In this document: in pieces, positions 34,860 through 46,683 of the stretch
Numbering within the stretch: position 1 is the first letter of the stretch
Layout of the letters: each line of letters begins with the position of its first letter
Assembly (NCBI GenBank): GCA_000507305.1
Contig: DF239895.1
Coordinates: 7,568 to 71,567 of the forward strand
DNA from: Breviolum minutum Mf 1.05b.01
Taxonomy: Eukaryota > Sar > Dinophyceae > Suessiales > Symbiodiniaceae
Reading direction: 5' to 3'
Length of the DNA stretch: 64,000 nucleotides
The notes under the pieces: model-generated
Told to the model about the DNA's origin: nothing
What the model saw: the letters and a program-made list of their open reading frames with translations, nothing else
The model's database searches: none
Program-made: the position numbers and the translations under genes

Positions 34860-35690
34860 TGTCCTCCTTTCTAGGAAGCTTTGGCTCGGCTGGCTCCACT
34901 GCTTCCTGTTCACAGTACTAGTGAAGACATTCCAGGACTTCATAATTATATCTAGCCCTGTGCATCTCAAAATTTTCCTTGGTGCATGTATCGCAATGTT
35001 TGCAGGCCTGGCCTCAGCAGATGCAGCATCAGGGGACGGAGGCTTGACCTGACTCGACGACAAGTTGATACTTCAATTTCATCGCGTTCATGTAGAGCTG
35101 AGTGTGCAGACATACAATTGAAGTTTCCATTGGCTGCTTTCAATCAGTTCCTGACTGACCATGACATTTTTTGGTTGCAACTTATCACTAGACAGACCAG
35201 TCTGGGAGCAGGGCAGGGTTCAGTTCCGTAGCCTGCGCCTTCCACATTCCAAAAGCGCCAGACACATTGCCATTCACTGCAACTTCCAGAGTATGGGCCT
35301 TCCATATTCCAACGATGCCATTCCAGTGGCCATTCACTGCAGAAGCTAAGTGATATAGCTAGTTACTCAAGTATATCCAATGTATGAAGTTCTTGCGTTA
35401 AGATGATCTACAAGTGAAGTACCTAGTAGCAGTGCAAACAAGAACTGGCAAACACGTCGATGGCACCTGCGGATTCAGGCGATTGGCTGGCTCAACCTCC
35501 TCATCCTGCAGTATCATCAGGCTTTGGCAGGGCAAAGATCAAACACTTAAAACTTTCTCGCTCAATCATGAGTACCAGGTACCAATCATGGTAATGCGTG
35601 CAGTCCTTGATCTCAATGCATGCTGGCAGCACCTGTGCGATCTAGATATAGCATTTTTTTTGGCAGAAGTCAGTACTCTTTGAATTTAAG
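34860..35690. other. Spacer without supported gene
   Basis: Includes an imperfect direct repeat at 35249-35300 and 35301-35345 (CATTCACTGCAACTTCCAGA and CATTCACTGCAGAAGC, each preceded by a CTTCCA(C/T)ATTCCAA block). No exon recognised with confidence. Confidence 0.4.
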
Positions 35691-35696
35691 TGTGGT

Positions 35697-37400
35697 TTAG
35701 CAGGCCTCGTTAACGATAATAGGTTCATCATCCATGTCCTCAATCGGCAGCTCATCATCAGCTGAGTCCTACCACACAAAGCAGATTCAATTTGTTTCAC
35801 TTCGTGGTGAGCGAGCACAGTGAGCAAGTCCTGGGTCTCCACCAGTGGACACTCCGTTGACTTGTCCTGCAGATCAGATGTGCATAATGAGTTAACTTCT
35901 TCGATTGTAATGCACTAGATAAATTTATGAGTCTTTGAGGCCCCGGCTTCCACAGGGCTGGGATTTACCCAGTCCTGGACTTCACGAAAATGCATGTAGA
36001 CATTCTTCAAGACTTTCACACGATCTGACCTCCATGTGGGGTGGGGCAGCTAGATGTGCATATCAATTCTGAACATATCGATGAATATCTGCACTGATTT
36101 GACCAAATAGATCTAAGAAATAACAATCCACACCAGAACACGTACCTGGATTCCGATGTCTTTCCAGACAGGTGATGGAGATGGCTGAAGACAGATCTGA
36201 GGCGTGTCGCTTCTCGGTGTGCCCAGTCCTGGCAGTTGCAAACACTAGGTTGCCAAGTTTGATTGACAGCTCAACAACTTATTTAGCAATCCTTGATTCT
36301 GCTTTTGCCACCACGACGACGATAGTCCGCAGAGTGGTAATTGAATCGAGCAGTTGTAAAGATCATGGCTGCCTAGGACAGTTTTCTTTATTAAGCAAAG
36401 ACTTGGAACGTTCAGTTGGTTGGAAAGTGATATTCACGCCATGCGGCCACAAATGCAGATAGATGTGGCACACCACCCCGGCATCGCAGGTTCAAGCTGA
36501 CTAACACCTCCTTCAAGATCTCATAGTTCCGAGACACATCACTTTCATAGACCTCAGAAGCAAAGGTTACAACTTGGCCAGTTATTTTCAAATTACATGC
36601 TCGCTAACTCCATATCTCCACATACTTCCAGAAGAAGTCATGACGTAGATGCCATAAAAGATCTAAACCCACATGCAAGTTTGCATCAAACAGATCAATC
36701 ACTTTGCACGCAGGCCAAATTTTATTATGCTGATTTGATCGAAGATCAGGCTCGGGCCACAGGGCGATCATCTTCTCGGTGCCAGTCGATGATCCATTTG
36801 TCCTGCATTGTACATGCACGAAAAAACTAAACCCCGGGCCCAATAATATGGGAAATTTCATGAAATTTCGCAAACATGTTAATTTCCAGGATTTGATCAT
36901 GCAAATGCCATCAGAGTTTCCTCGCGGTTCAATACAGGTGGATCGGTCTGGTCAATGAAGCTCTTGATTCCGGTAAAGATCCTTTGGGCATCATCCTTGG
37001 TTGACAGTATCTTGGGCAGAGGCTAGTCTACATTCTAGGGCTGGGCATGGATTGCCATTAATTAGCAGCATCAAAAGCAAAAAACAAATTAGCCCGGTAA
37101 CACTCATTTTGAACCGCAAAGGGGAGCAAACTTGCAAAGACCCATCCGCCAAAGAGTGCGACACCAACGCCATTGCAGAATGCCAGGACTCACACTGCTG
37201 TCAAATTTCTGAGCCAAAGTAATGGCACGGGTCGCCAGCTAAACCTCAAATAGATCGATATAAATACTACGACCTAGCAATAGCATCGTCAAAAACGTTA
37301 ACAATATCAACTGCAAAGCTGGTGCACAGGGTGGGCTCACCATTCTTGAGAGCCGCTTGTCGCAAGAGCCCCATGGCACCATAAAAGAGTGATCGTATCG
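35697..37400 (-). CDS. Hypothetical multi-exon protein with acidic C-terminus
   Basis: Exon-like blocks: ~37395-37300 (YGAMGLLRQAALKNGEPTLC), ~37235-37195 (ATRAITLAQKFDSS), ~37175-37110 (WHSAMALVSHSLADGSLQVC), ~37015-36910 (LPKILSTKDDAQRIFTGIKS), ~36800-36740 (QDKWIIDWHREDDRPVAR), ~36580-36415 (VVTFASEVYESDVSRNYEIL; GVPHLSAFVAAWREYHFPTN), ~36240-36150, ~36055-35945 (WRSDRVKVLKNVYMHFREVQ), ~35870-35790 (STECPLVETQDLLTVLAHHE) and a final exon ending SADDELPIEDMDDEPIIVNE with stop at 35697-35699. The start is not found and lies at or above 37400. Short exons of 40-170 nt fit the rest of region 2. No family recognised. Confidence 0.55.
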
Positions 37401-37671
37401 GCAGGTACTCAAATTTGCTATGATATCTACCAGGATCTACCATGATCTACTGATATATCATAACACAAAATTTGGTTTAGCAGCTTTTAGTTGCTATAGG
37501 CTTTGGGGTTTTGCTCTTGCCAACGGAGTTTCACATCTTACTTGCCCAAGCTTAAGAGAAAAAACATGTTGCTACACTGCCCGGGTCCCAGAATTGTCTC
37601 AAAGGGCACTTTGGCCCCAAGACCCCCCTGAAGCAAAACGAGTTGAAAACACTGTCTGAATGGCATCCGTA

Positions 37672-38110
37672 TCAGATACTCTCTGAGAGGGTATGTGGAG
37701 CACTAGGGTATATCATACATCCCATAGCCTCCAAGAATTGCGAGAGAATTGGACAAAACGAAACTAGTTGGTGGTTTCAACTTTCAACCTCCTTGAAAAA
37801 CATGCTCGTCAACATTGGGAATCTTCCCAACATAGGGGTGAACATTAAAAAAAATGAAACCCCCACCTCGGAAAACATACCATAACTTGGCTCCAAATAT
37901 GACACCGACATCACCCAATATCAAACAAGAAGAACATTTACACCCGCGAAGCTTAACGCAGCCCCTGAAAAGTTACCCTCCCAAAAGGAAAGTAGTCTTC
38001 CAACCATCATTTTTCAGGGGCTATGTTTAACTTCGGGGGAGTAACAAAACATGTTAGCTTTTCACAAAGTTTCACCTCACTCCATGTTTCAACTTACAAC
38101 AACTTCAAAA
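37672..38110 (-). CDS. 3' exons of an unknown gene, split by two element-introns
   Basis: Terminal exon 37763-37672 (SFCPILSQFLEAMGCMIYPS, ending HTLSESI, stop 37672-37674). Upstream exon ~37945-37867 (CKCSSCLILGDVGVIFGAKL, then WYVFR). Between them the family I element forms a 103-nt GT-AG intron (37764-37866) that keeps the frame open (CGA G|TT TCG). A family V element starts next to the upstream exon and may be the preceding intron, with an AG in its terminal repeat. Hydrophobic; possibly a membrane segment. No family recognised; the rest of the gene was not found. Confidence 0.45.
37764..37866 (-). mobile_element. Family I introner, copy a (acts as intron)
   Basis: Plus-strand start CTAGTTGGTGGTTTCAA, end GAAACCCCCACCTC. 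On the minus strand it reads GTGGGGGTTTC ... ACCAACTAG, 103 nt, and its removal joins two open frames (see the 37672 gene). Confidence 0.75.
37941..38043. mobile_element. Family V inverted-repeat element
   Basis: Long terminal inverted repeats: ACACCCGCGAAGCTTAACGC with AGCCCCTGAAAA on the left, TTTTCAGGGGCT with TGTTTAACTTCGGGGGAG on the right. About 103 bp. Related copies at 42772, 45562 and 48896. Confidence 0.8.
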
Positions 38111-38389
38111 CCCGTTTTGCTATTTTTTTCCGGTCCTTTCACCAGACCATGCCATTGTAGAGTGTAGCATACAAATCAGGCACCTAATGACCGACAACCC
38201 CTCAAGCGTTGAGGGGTTGGATGAATTTGATGTGCAAATCTGTAACAAAAAAAACGCAAATGCTCAATGTGAATGGCCTTCATTATGCCTTCATTATATG
38301 TGTGTGTTTTTAGTAGGTAAATACTCCAGTATGGGGATTGACAAGTGGTAAGTTGTGTATCTTGTTGGCATCTGTTGCTCTAGTTGGTA

Positions 38390-38480
38390 ATTTCAGCCTT
38401 TAAAAAAAAAAACATATTAGTCACAAGTTGAATGATTTCCCGAGATAGGGGTAAAAATAAAATTTGAAACCACCACCTAA
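38390..38480 (-). mobile_element. Family I introner, copy b
   Basis: Starts CTAGTTGGTAATTTCAGCC, ends TTTGAAACCACCACCTAAG. Internal GATTTCCCGAGATAGGGGTA matches the family core. Same orientation as all other copies. Flanking frames not resolved. Confidence 0.75.
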
Positions 38481-40112
38481 GTTCTTGTTGCGAGAGGAGT
38501 TCTGTTTTACGCATGGAAAGGTGGATTCCCGGAAGATGTTTGTGTGAGTTTCTTTCAATGATGTGATGTCCGACGTGGATTCACTGGAGATTTTCTTGGA
38601 TTATTGAAGCTCTATTCAAAAACAAACATTGATATCAAATCTGGATACCAATCAGATGAATCATCTACGTTAACATGGAAACCTTAAACATAACACCTTA
38701 AAAACACAGCATCATCCAGAAATCAAATGACTGTTCATGTTTGAACGTCTGAAAGGTTGTGATGTGTACCGACATTGCACTACATCATGCTGAATTGTGA
38801 TATACTGAATCCTTTGGATTCAATCATCTTTCCAAGCAACCTGTGGCATGCTCTAGCATGAAGCGAACCGTCCAAACTTCAAACGGATTGGGGGTGGAAC
38901 ACGTAGAATATTTAAGTTAGCCAATTACAAGCAGCTTGCTAAAATTACAAGTACCGTTTGCACCATGTTTTCAATTTTTCACATCGAACTGAACAATTCT
39001 CACAGAGAAGTGACACTGAAAACCACTGTTGTCAGCCAAAACCCCCCAGTTTGTGTATATGAACTTCCAAATTCACTTATACGACAGAAGCTCAGACGTA
39101 AACGCAAAGGTCTTTTCACTTGATCAAGTCATCGTCGTTCCGGTGATCAAGTTCAGCACTACATGTGTTTTGGTTCTATCCAAATACGACTTGTGAAGCC
39201 ATCAAGTTTATGGAGCTCTTGAACCACTTTGTTCAATCTCTCCTCATGACTGATGAAATCTTTTCTGTGGGTAATCCAACTGAGCTGCTCTCACCTCCAT
39301 TGCTGCGCCAGTTGCAAGCAATTTTGCGAACTAGCATGTCCAAGACATTTGGGATCAATGTCAACTACACCCTACTTGTAAGAATCCAAACACTTGCTTA
39401 GAATGAGGGTTCCCATCCTTCGAATGGGATTCAACAAAGTAATCCCTTTCCAAGGACAATACCTGGATTCTTAGGGACAGGAGACTTGTTTCCAACATAT
39501 AAAGTGGTTTTTGTTGGTTGTAAGATAACACAAATCAGCTGGTAGTTTCCAACCGCAATTTGCCAGGTTTTATTAAAACGGTTGACCCCCAACCCAGGAA
39601 CCAAACAAACCCCACCGATCGAGACCCATGGCCCATTGTGAGCGAAGTGACAACATCATCTTAGAAGCCATGGAGAGATAAAGGTTGCAATTGTAACCTG
39701 TCGCAAGGCAAAAGAAACGAGACAGCACCCTAACTTTTGTGACTCCAACGAAATTAATTTACACCACCGAAAACTAATGGAAATACACAACAATTTGAAG
39801 ATGTATCTCCGTATCTCCTATCAAACATTATGATTTTCCCTTGTCAGGTTTAGTTTTCGAGGGGGTAATATCCACCGACACATGGTGCTCCTGAGATACT
39901 AGAGTTCCAACAAAACTTCTGGAAGGACCAAGGAAAACCATATCACTTTTTCACGGTCCGTTGGTGAAAGAAGCTGGTGCAAGAATTGAAAATGGTGGTT
40001 TAGGGAGATGGAAGATTTGTTCATGGGAACAAACCGGTAAACCCCCCCCAAATGCCTCACCCAGAAATAAGGCCTTATTAGGGGATGATGGTGGTTAATC
40101 AGCACGGTGGGT
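38481..40112. other. Stretch without supported gene
   Basis: No confident exon on the minus strand. On the plus strand 39190-39380 is open (EAIKFMELLNHFVQSLLMTD-type) and protein-like but has no acceptor or donor I can defend. 40040-40090 (AAATGCCTCACCCAGAAATA) resembles one arm of the family XII element at 60336. Confidence 0.35.
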
Positions 40113-40265
40113 TATTTGGAGGATCATCCTAGTTAGGACTTGGATACCTGGTTAATAAGCATGGTGATCGTAAATCCCCTAAGTAGGGTTGTGGGACCCC
40201 TTCCAAATGGCCTATATGGCTTACAAATCAGGGCTACCAACTCTAATTCAGATGATCCTCCAAGC
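40113..40265. mobile_element. Family II inverted-repeat element, copy 1
   Basis: Left end TATTTGGAGGATCATCCTAG, right end GATGATCCTCCAAG. Shares CATGGTGATCGTAAATCCCC and GGGACCCCTTCCAAATGGCC with 55343-55496. About 150 bp, no ORF. Confidence 0.8.
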
Positions 40266-41181
40266 AGCGAGATGGAACATTTGTTGCAAATGAATCAGCC
40301 TTCTCCAACCCCTTCAACATTGTGTCGCATGTTTGCAAAGCATCCATGGTCCTTACAAAATACGTCATGGTGCAAAAAAAATCAAACATCATGCAGCGCA
40401 GCTCATCATTTGATTCACCCTTATGCTGCTTATGCTCTAACCCCAGTGGTTTTGGAGGGAGGTTTTGGGTGCCTAAACACCTTCTCACAGGGTATTTGGA
40501 GCATAAGGGTCATACATGTCATACATTTCTCCTTCGCAACGACCTTTTTCAATACCCATGGAATCACTTAGATAGATTCACCTGGCATTTGGGTGACTTC
40601 GATTTAAGAGGTTAGTGATGTAGCTAAAGCTAAAGACATCATAAACTGACTGGGATATGGATTTTCATGGCAAAGGTGACAATATTGACAATAGTCAGTC
40701 AATGTTCCTATCAAGTGGGGGTCTACATGGGGTCTACTGTGTTATATCCGGAAAGTGAAGCATCAACTTCTTGTGTTCCTTGTCCATTAGGCTTAGGAAT
40801 GCCTAGCAAAACCTTGGAAATTTGATGGATGGATATCAGACATTGATGGGCCTGAAATAAGAGAACCCCCCTGTGTGCAACATGGCTATTTTGGGATATC
40901 TATGCTCAATTTCAACTTTGTACCGCCAAAGGGCCGGGGGCAACTTGAGATTTAAGAAACCCACGGTCAGCTCAAAAGACTCGCAAGTTTGCATCCATGG
41001 ATTGTGATATTGTGTCGTGACTTCTTGGAAATTCAGTAAGTATATGCTACATGTTGGTGGGAAATAACACCAAGAACAAAAAAACATAGAATGTACACTC
41101 CGGTAAACTAATATAGCTGGCTGGAAAAAAAAACAACATTTGTAGATGGATTTCCTGTTGGAAAGGTTGATCTCCAGTCTG

Positions 41182-41275
41182 TCTGTCTGTTTGTTTGTTT
41201 GTTTGTTTGTTTGTTTGTTTGATTCTTTCTTTCTTTCTTTCTTTATTTCTTTCTTGTTATTTCTTTGTTTGTCTA
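41182..41275. repeat. Microsatellite (TTTG)n / (TTTC)n
   Basis: CTGT and TTTG repeats followed by CTTT repeats. The apparent leucine/phenylalanine/cysteine-rich plus-strand ORF over it is an artefact. Confidence 0.95.
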
Positions 41276-41339
41276 TTTGTTTTTGTTTTACAATGGCCGC
41301 ACAAATTTACATCCCAACCTGTCTTATGAACATCCCTTG

Positions 41340-41560
41340 GCCTTTCACGTCCCGTCTCCATGGACTGGAAGGCGTAGAATTCTTTGCCCTCATCTTTCTC
41401 CACTCGGTACAAGTGGCCAGCATCAAGAGCTTGTTGAACGGCTACCTCTGAGTTCTGGAAGTAGAAGAGCTTCTTAGCCTCCTGGAACATTGGTTGATCA
41501 GCCTGAAGTTCGCATCTGCCATTGGGTGCTGCTGCTGTGGAAGGGCCTTGGTGATGACTT
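41340..41560 (-). CDS. Isolated minus-strand exon, unknown
   Basis: Open frame encoding NGRCELQADQPMFQEAKKLF, then FYFQNSEVAVQQALDAGHLY and RVEKDEGKEFYAFQSMETGR. Amphipathic, mixed charge, clearly protein-like. Splice edges are not fixed; the microsatellite at 41182-41275 would lie in the following intron or 3' UTR. No partner exons found within 1 kb. Confidence 0.5.
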
Positions 41561-41779
41561 TGTCAATGCCTCCTGTTGATATAGATGAACAATATGGGAA
41601 GGCAAAGACTTCTTCATTTGTTGAATTTTTGCCCTTGCCCCTTGTCACACAACTCTTCATCATCTCCATGGTCCTCAGCAAGAGGATACATGGAAAATAC
41701 AATACGGACATGATCGTATCACTCATGATATACCCTGGGGATCCTGGCTCACATTCTGAGAATGGTAATGGAACCTAAA

Positions 41780-42770
41780 TACTGTGCGTCTTGAAGGTGG
41801 ATATACACCCGAATCATCCTCTGACAAGGTAAACCAGGATCCCTAAAAACACATTATCTCCACGCCAAACGACACAACACCACTCTCCGATCGCCTTTGC
41901 GACCACAGAGTTGCGTCCAGAAACATGCCTTAGAAGTTTTTTTTTCACCAAAATCAAAACAAAAATCCCTAGGATGCATGAATGGTATATCTAGACTACC
42001 TAGAACCCAACGGTCGACCTCTTTGTTGGGTGGTTGAGTCGGCACCATTTTATGGGTCAAATCTCCCCAAAATATGGGCCCCATTTGGGTTCTAGGTACA
42101 TTTACCATAATGTAGGGTCAAATTGCGTAAATATGCATGGATAATACAGCCATGGTACAAAGCCATAAAGTAGATCTTTGCACTTGCCATACACATTGGG
42201 CAAGCAATTGTGCAGTTACATCCAACCATGCACGAGGAACAACTAGATTGCATATTTCAATCTATTCACTTCTGACAAAATATGCTATACAACTACGTAC
42301 ATCATGATATCTGCAACGCGTCGATCAACAATCTGCCACAAAACCTATGTGATGCATTATCCTTTGGTAGCCCTAAAATCCCTCGGCGATATTTTTGGAC
42401 AAAGTTGAATACCGCAAAACCGAGGAATGTGCTTAGATGTGTTTAGATCAAAAACAAAGGTTCAAAGAAACAAACAAACAGATCAAACAGTGCAGCGCCC
42501 TAAATTAATAGATAACAGCTCAAGAAAGTAACAACTCACCGTAGATGACCACACGACTTAAAGTACCCAACAAAAAAAGCATATTCCACACATACAGAGT
42601 ATACAGTGAATACCCAAAAAATGCATATAGTAATAATTGTCTAATAGACATGCCTACCTAAGTATTATTCAAATATATTCAACCAGATAGATTAGAAACT
42701 GTAAACACACAAGACACGCATCATATTCAGAAACTCCTAGGAGATATTAGCTCCCCACACATCCCAAACC
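41780..42770. other. Stretch without supported gene
   Basis: AT-rich, no exon supported. 42070-42140 has a short family III-like inverted pair (GGTACATTTACCATAATG and GCGTAAATATGCATGG). Confidence 0.4.
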
Positions 42771-42771
42771 T

Positions 42772-42908
42772 TATAACAGTTCCCCCCAAAACAAACACTA
42801 ACATCACTTGCTGGAAAATCCACCATGAATGAGCGGATGTATTTCCTATTGAAAATGGTGGATCTTCCATGATTTTCCAATGTCATGTTAGTTTTCAGGG
42901 GTGTAACC
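42772..42908. mobile_element. Family V inverted-repeat element, diverged copy
   Basis: TTATAACAGTTCCCCCCAAA on the left matches TTTTCAGGGGTGTAAC on the right in inverse; inner arms ACTAACATCACTTGCTGGAA and TTCCAATGTCATGTTAGT also pair, as do CCACCATGAATG-type centres. About 137 bp. Confidence 0.65.
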
Positions 42909-43671
42909 ATTAAAACCCAAACTTCCTCTCACTGGACTGAGACCCCTAAGGCACCCTGCCATCGCCAGAGGAATGATCCAGAAAATCTGGGGGATTTGTG
43001 GCATTTTGACCCATGGAAACAAGGGAGATTTGGGCTCATGTCGGTTCTATGTCCGTTTCACTAAACCATTAAGATTAATGATAGCAAATGTACCAAAAAA
43101 TATTGCATTCATATATACATTTTTCAGTGTTAGATACTGCCCTTTGAGTGATATCCAACTGCATAATATGAGACTTTCAGGTCATTCTGGGCGGAAAACA
43201 ATTAGTGTTTACGGTTCAATTCTACTGTAAATCTGAATATGTTTTTCTTGAGAATGAGCCCCTGTTTCAGCATGGTACTTACATGGTTAGCTTGCATAGC
43301 TATAAGACTGGGCCAATTACAATGCTTATATGTGTCAGGGTCTAAACTCCTTATACTAGGGATGGTCATGCCCCTTAATAGCGAATACTTATAATGGGTA
43401 TAGAAAACCCCACTATTGGGTTGATGAGTTTATCCCTGAACACACGGAACAAAAGGGAGTTTAGACCCCACCACATATAAACAACCTAAATTACAGGCAT
43501 TTTGGGCAAATTATCATTTCGAAACCATGGGGTGCGCTCACCAATTCCTCAAAGATTAGTTTGTGTTTAAAGTTCATGTTCCTCAGCACTATTGTAAGCA
43601 TAGTGCGAAGAATGGCTCCCTTAAACATCACAAAAACTGGTAGCAAATCCCATCATTTCAGGCCCCCTAAA

Positions 43672-44030
43672 AGTGATGTTAGTTTGACCCAGTCTTCGCA
43701 ACCCTTGACCCAACTCCTTCCTAGTTGGTGGTTGAACCAACCCATCTGAAAAATATGCGCAAGTCAAATTGGATCATTTCCCCAGGTTGGGGTGAAAATA
43801 AAACATATTTTAAGTTTCACCACCTATCTTCAGTATCAAACAAGTTTTTGAAGGGTGAGATTTCTGAAACCATTCTGAGGAACAGCTGAGTGGTAAAACA
43901 AAGTGATAGCTCCGACGAGTGTCTCGCGGGTCTGATAGGGTTGTTCCTTTCCAAATGGGACTTGGCTGCTTGTACTAAACCAAAACTTGTTTGCTTGGCA
44001 CATGTTTTGATACCAAGCAATCCACATAAC
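43672..44030 (-). CDS. Two minus-strand exons joined across a family I introner
   Basis: Upstream exon ~44030-43824 encodes QTSFGLVQAAKSHLERNNPI, then RHSSELSLCFTTQLFLRMVS and EISPFKNLFDTED. Downstream exon 43720-~43672 encodes KELGQGLRRLGQTN. Removing 43721-43823 (GT...AG, 103 nt) joins GAT AG|G AAG GAG in frame as ED-R-KE. Further exons were not found; the first block may extend further. No family recognised. Confidence 0.5.
43721..43823 (-). mobile_element. Family I introner, copy c (canonical GT-AG intron)
   Basis: Plus strand: CTAGTTGGTGGTTGAACC ... AAGTTTCACCAC. On the minus strand it starts GTGGTGAAAC and ends ACCAACTAG. TAG lies at both edges (exon-side GATAG, element-side ACTAG), consistent with a short target duplication whose second AG is the acceptor. 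Confidence 0.8.
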
Positions 44031-44409
44031 AAAGAAGCACTTATAAAAAATTCGTCCTTCACCATGAACCATATACAATGTTGTATCACATATACCTGGC
44101 CTGACTTTCTCGGTGTAAATCTGCAACCCAAATTTCCCCATCACGTGGACTTTCTTCAGCTTCGCCAAGACAAGGGGGGTGGTGTCTCAAGGGGATCGCT
44201 AAACCTATGGTTCTTCTAAGGTTCCCTTCTTCAAACGTAAGGGCCCTAAGAATCCAAATCCTTCCCTAGATATTGAGGGATCTAATCAATCCCATCTTCA
44301 ATGTATCTCAGGATACTTCTAGATTCTGAAGGGGGGGGTTCTAGTTTTAGCCAACAACGAACTTTCGGTCGTAGAAAAAAAACATCCACCAAGTTTGCCA
44401 ACAAATCTG

Positions 44410-44505
44410 GCTGGTGGTTGAACTAACCCCTTTGAAACATATTGGCCAAAATGGGTTCATCTTCCCCAGGGATCGCGGTGAAAAAAAATATTTGAAACCA
44501 ACCCA
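44410..44505 (-). mobile_element. Family I introner, copy d
   Basis: GGCTGGTGGTTGAACTAACC on the left, TTTGAAACCAACCCAAGG on the right, core ATCTTCCCCAGGGATCGCGG. It is followed at 44511-44576 by the AATTCTTTGGGTATTTTGGG repeat also found at 58735 and 59005. Confidence 0.7.
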
Positions 44506-44833
44506 AGGAATTCCTAACCCTAAATTCTTTGGGTATTTTGGGGTGGAATACCCTACAATCACCACCACCAAAAATGTTTGCAAGCCAACCAACCACCTAG
44601 AAATCCTCCTTAAGGAACCCCTGCACAAGTATGGATGAAGCGAAACTGGTGTTGAGTAGCCACCTTGGAATCCGTTTCAATCATCCAAGATTGGGCAGTT
44701 CGAGGTCCAAGTGTGGGTACTCACCGTGATATAAGCTGTATGGATACGGCTTATGTAAGGGAAACCTTACACCCCCAAAATAGCCTTTTTCGGTTCAGTA
44801 CCTCCGTTTTAGGTACCTGAAACTTTGGGTGAC

Positions 44834-44942
44834 AATATTGCAACATCCCAAAAGGATCCATGCATGGTATACATTTACCATACAAAATCAGCCAAATGTG
44901 GGTAAATATGCCATTCATGGATCCTATGGCTATTGCAATATT
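44834..44942. mobile_element. Family III palindromic element (CATGCATGGTATA.TTTACC)
   Basis: Nested arms: CAATATTGCAA outer, GGATCCATGCATGGTATACA on the left, GGTAAATATGCCATTCATGG with ATCC on the right. Copies at 46592, 59925, 61347 and 63637. Confidence 0.75.
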
Positions 44943-45526
44943 CCAATTCCAATTCATGCAAAAATTCCATTTAAAGAATTCCAATTCAAAAAAAATCCAT
45001 GACAAATGCAGTACAATGATTCTGAAAGTATTGCAAATTCATTTTGAAATGGTATTTCAACATGTTGCAGAATATCGACAACAAATTTTCGATTTCAATG
45101 ATACCATCTGGCATTTGATGCTGACATAACGATTCTTACAACTTGTTCCATCTTCGAGTGGGAATGGGATGGGAACAAATGACACAATTCCCAAGAAACC
45201 ACTGATTTTTGATGAATTGTCAAAGAGCTATTCCCTAGTGACTTCGCAAAGGACAAAGGAGATGACCTGGCAATGATTCTTGGACAAACACATTTGAGCA
45301 AAAAAAGAATATATACTTTCCATGAAGTCCTGGTTGTTTAATAGGAATCCTTGTAATGACTGCGTAGTACAATCCCCCCAAAAACATACCTGAACAACTA
45401 GCGGACCTTTTTTTTCATTGCTCATTTGCCTACCCTGCAATCAAAACCCATCCCGATTGCAGACCTCGAGGTTTCCTGGGGTAGTACATCATCTAACTAA
45501 AACGCCAAACTCCATAGAATGACTCC

Positions 45527-45758
45527 ACCCCGGAAAATTAACATGTTGAACCGAAAAATCACCTACCCTCCCTGAAACTAACAACTTTTCGCCCCTGAAA
45601 ATAGGGGCCCCCTGGAATCTCGGAGATTCCGGCTTTGAAAACCACTATTTTCAGGGGCAAACTGTTAGTTTCAGGGAGGGTAATTGAAATGGAAAATCAT
45701 CTGAACCATCCACCTCCGTGACTTTGGGTTCCAGCCGTTAATTTTCCAGGATGTATCC
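45527..45758. mobile_element. Nested elements: family V inside a GGAAAATTAAC element
   Basis: Outer arms CCCCGGAAAATTAACATG (45525) and CCGTTAATTTTCCAGG (45737). Inside, 45562-45683 is a full family V copy: ACCCTCCCTGAAACTAACAA and GTTAGTTTCAGGGAGGGTAA, with CGCCCCTGAAAATAGGGGCC in the middle. A second outer-family copy is at 48461-48560. Confidence 0.65.
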
Positions 45759-46015
45759 AGTTTGCTCTTGCCCCGCGGTGCACATGTGTTCAAATTTCAC
45801 CCCAACCTTAAACCTCTTTGCTTGCTATCTTTGGAGCTACATATGTCTTTTCTCACCACAAGGAACATGTTCTCCAAGACTCATTGACCTATGTACTATT
45901 TACACCTCATTTTTGACTATATGTGCTTGCAAATCTGTAGGTGAAGACGAAAAAAAATAAAACCACTGACTTCCAAGAAAATTGCCTTTGGTAAACTTGG
46001 CAGCTTTATCTACAG

Positions 46016-46109
46016 TAGGTGGTAGTTTCAATCCGTCTAAAAAAATATCAGACAAAATGGCTCTTTTCCCTAAGTAGGGGTCAACATAAACCATATTTGA
46101 AGACACCTA
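46016..46109 (-). mobile_element. Family I introner, copy e
   Basis: TAGGTGGTAGTTTCAATCCG ... CATATTTGAAGACACCTA. Followed directly by a second inverted-repeat element (46111-46212: TTGTTGATGGAAGAAATCCC / GGATTTCAGCCATTAACAG). The pair recurs at 49271-49462, so both travelled or were duplicated together. Confidence 0.7.
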
Positions 46110-46591
46110 TTGTTGATGGAAGAAATCCCAAACAACCACCTGGGATGTACCAAGCCCTCAAATAATGGGATAACCTGCCAACCTCAACTGCTGACCGCCG
46201 GATTTCAGCCATTAACAGTAGTTCTGGTGTTGACGGTCACATATCTCATATCGCCATAGCTCACCCAAATCTTCAAATATCTATGTCCCTCTGGGGTCCT
46301 CCCCACCAGAAAGTAGACCGGAAACCTCAAAAAATGCGTTCGTTTTGGCAGCCGTGGAAGTGTGTCAACTTCCGATTTCCCCTAAGGTGCTTTTTCAAAA
46401 AGTTCCAAAAATTTTCTCCCAAATGGTGGTGAGTTTAGTGGTGATTTGACACAGTAAAATCCTTCAAATATCCTCTGCAATGTTCACTTGTGATTGATAA
46501 AAACACCAATTTGCTAAATTAGAGGTTACCTCAAACAAATGATCAACAAATACAGTAAGCCAGCAGAAAACGACTAAAATGGAAATCTGTC

Positions 46592-46683
46592 CCAACCCAT
46601 AGCATCCATGTATGGTGTATTTACCTAGATTTACCACAAAAATCAACCAAGAGTTGGCAAATATACCATGCATGGATGGGTTG
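46592..46683. mobile_element. Family III palindromic element
   Basis: CAACCCATAGCATCCATGTA with TGGTGTATTTACC on the left; GGCAAATATACCATGCATGG with ATGGGTTG on the right. About 92 bp. Confidence 0.75.

Noticed and set aside
11632..37400. CRISPR array or bacterial operon
   Set aside because: The 29711 array has no spacers of varied sequence; genes have introns and no ribosome-binding sites.
41146..41451. Plus-strand ORF rich in Leu/Cys/Phe/Val
   Set aside because: Translation of a microsatellite; the credible coding frame here is on the minus strand.
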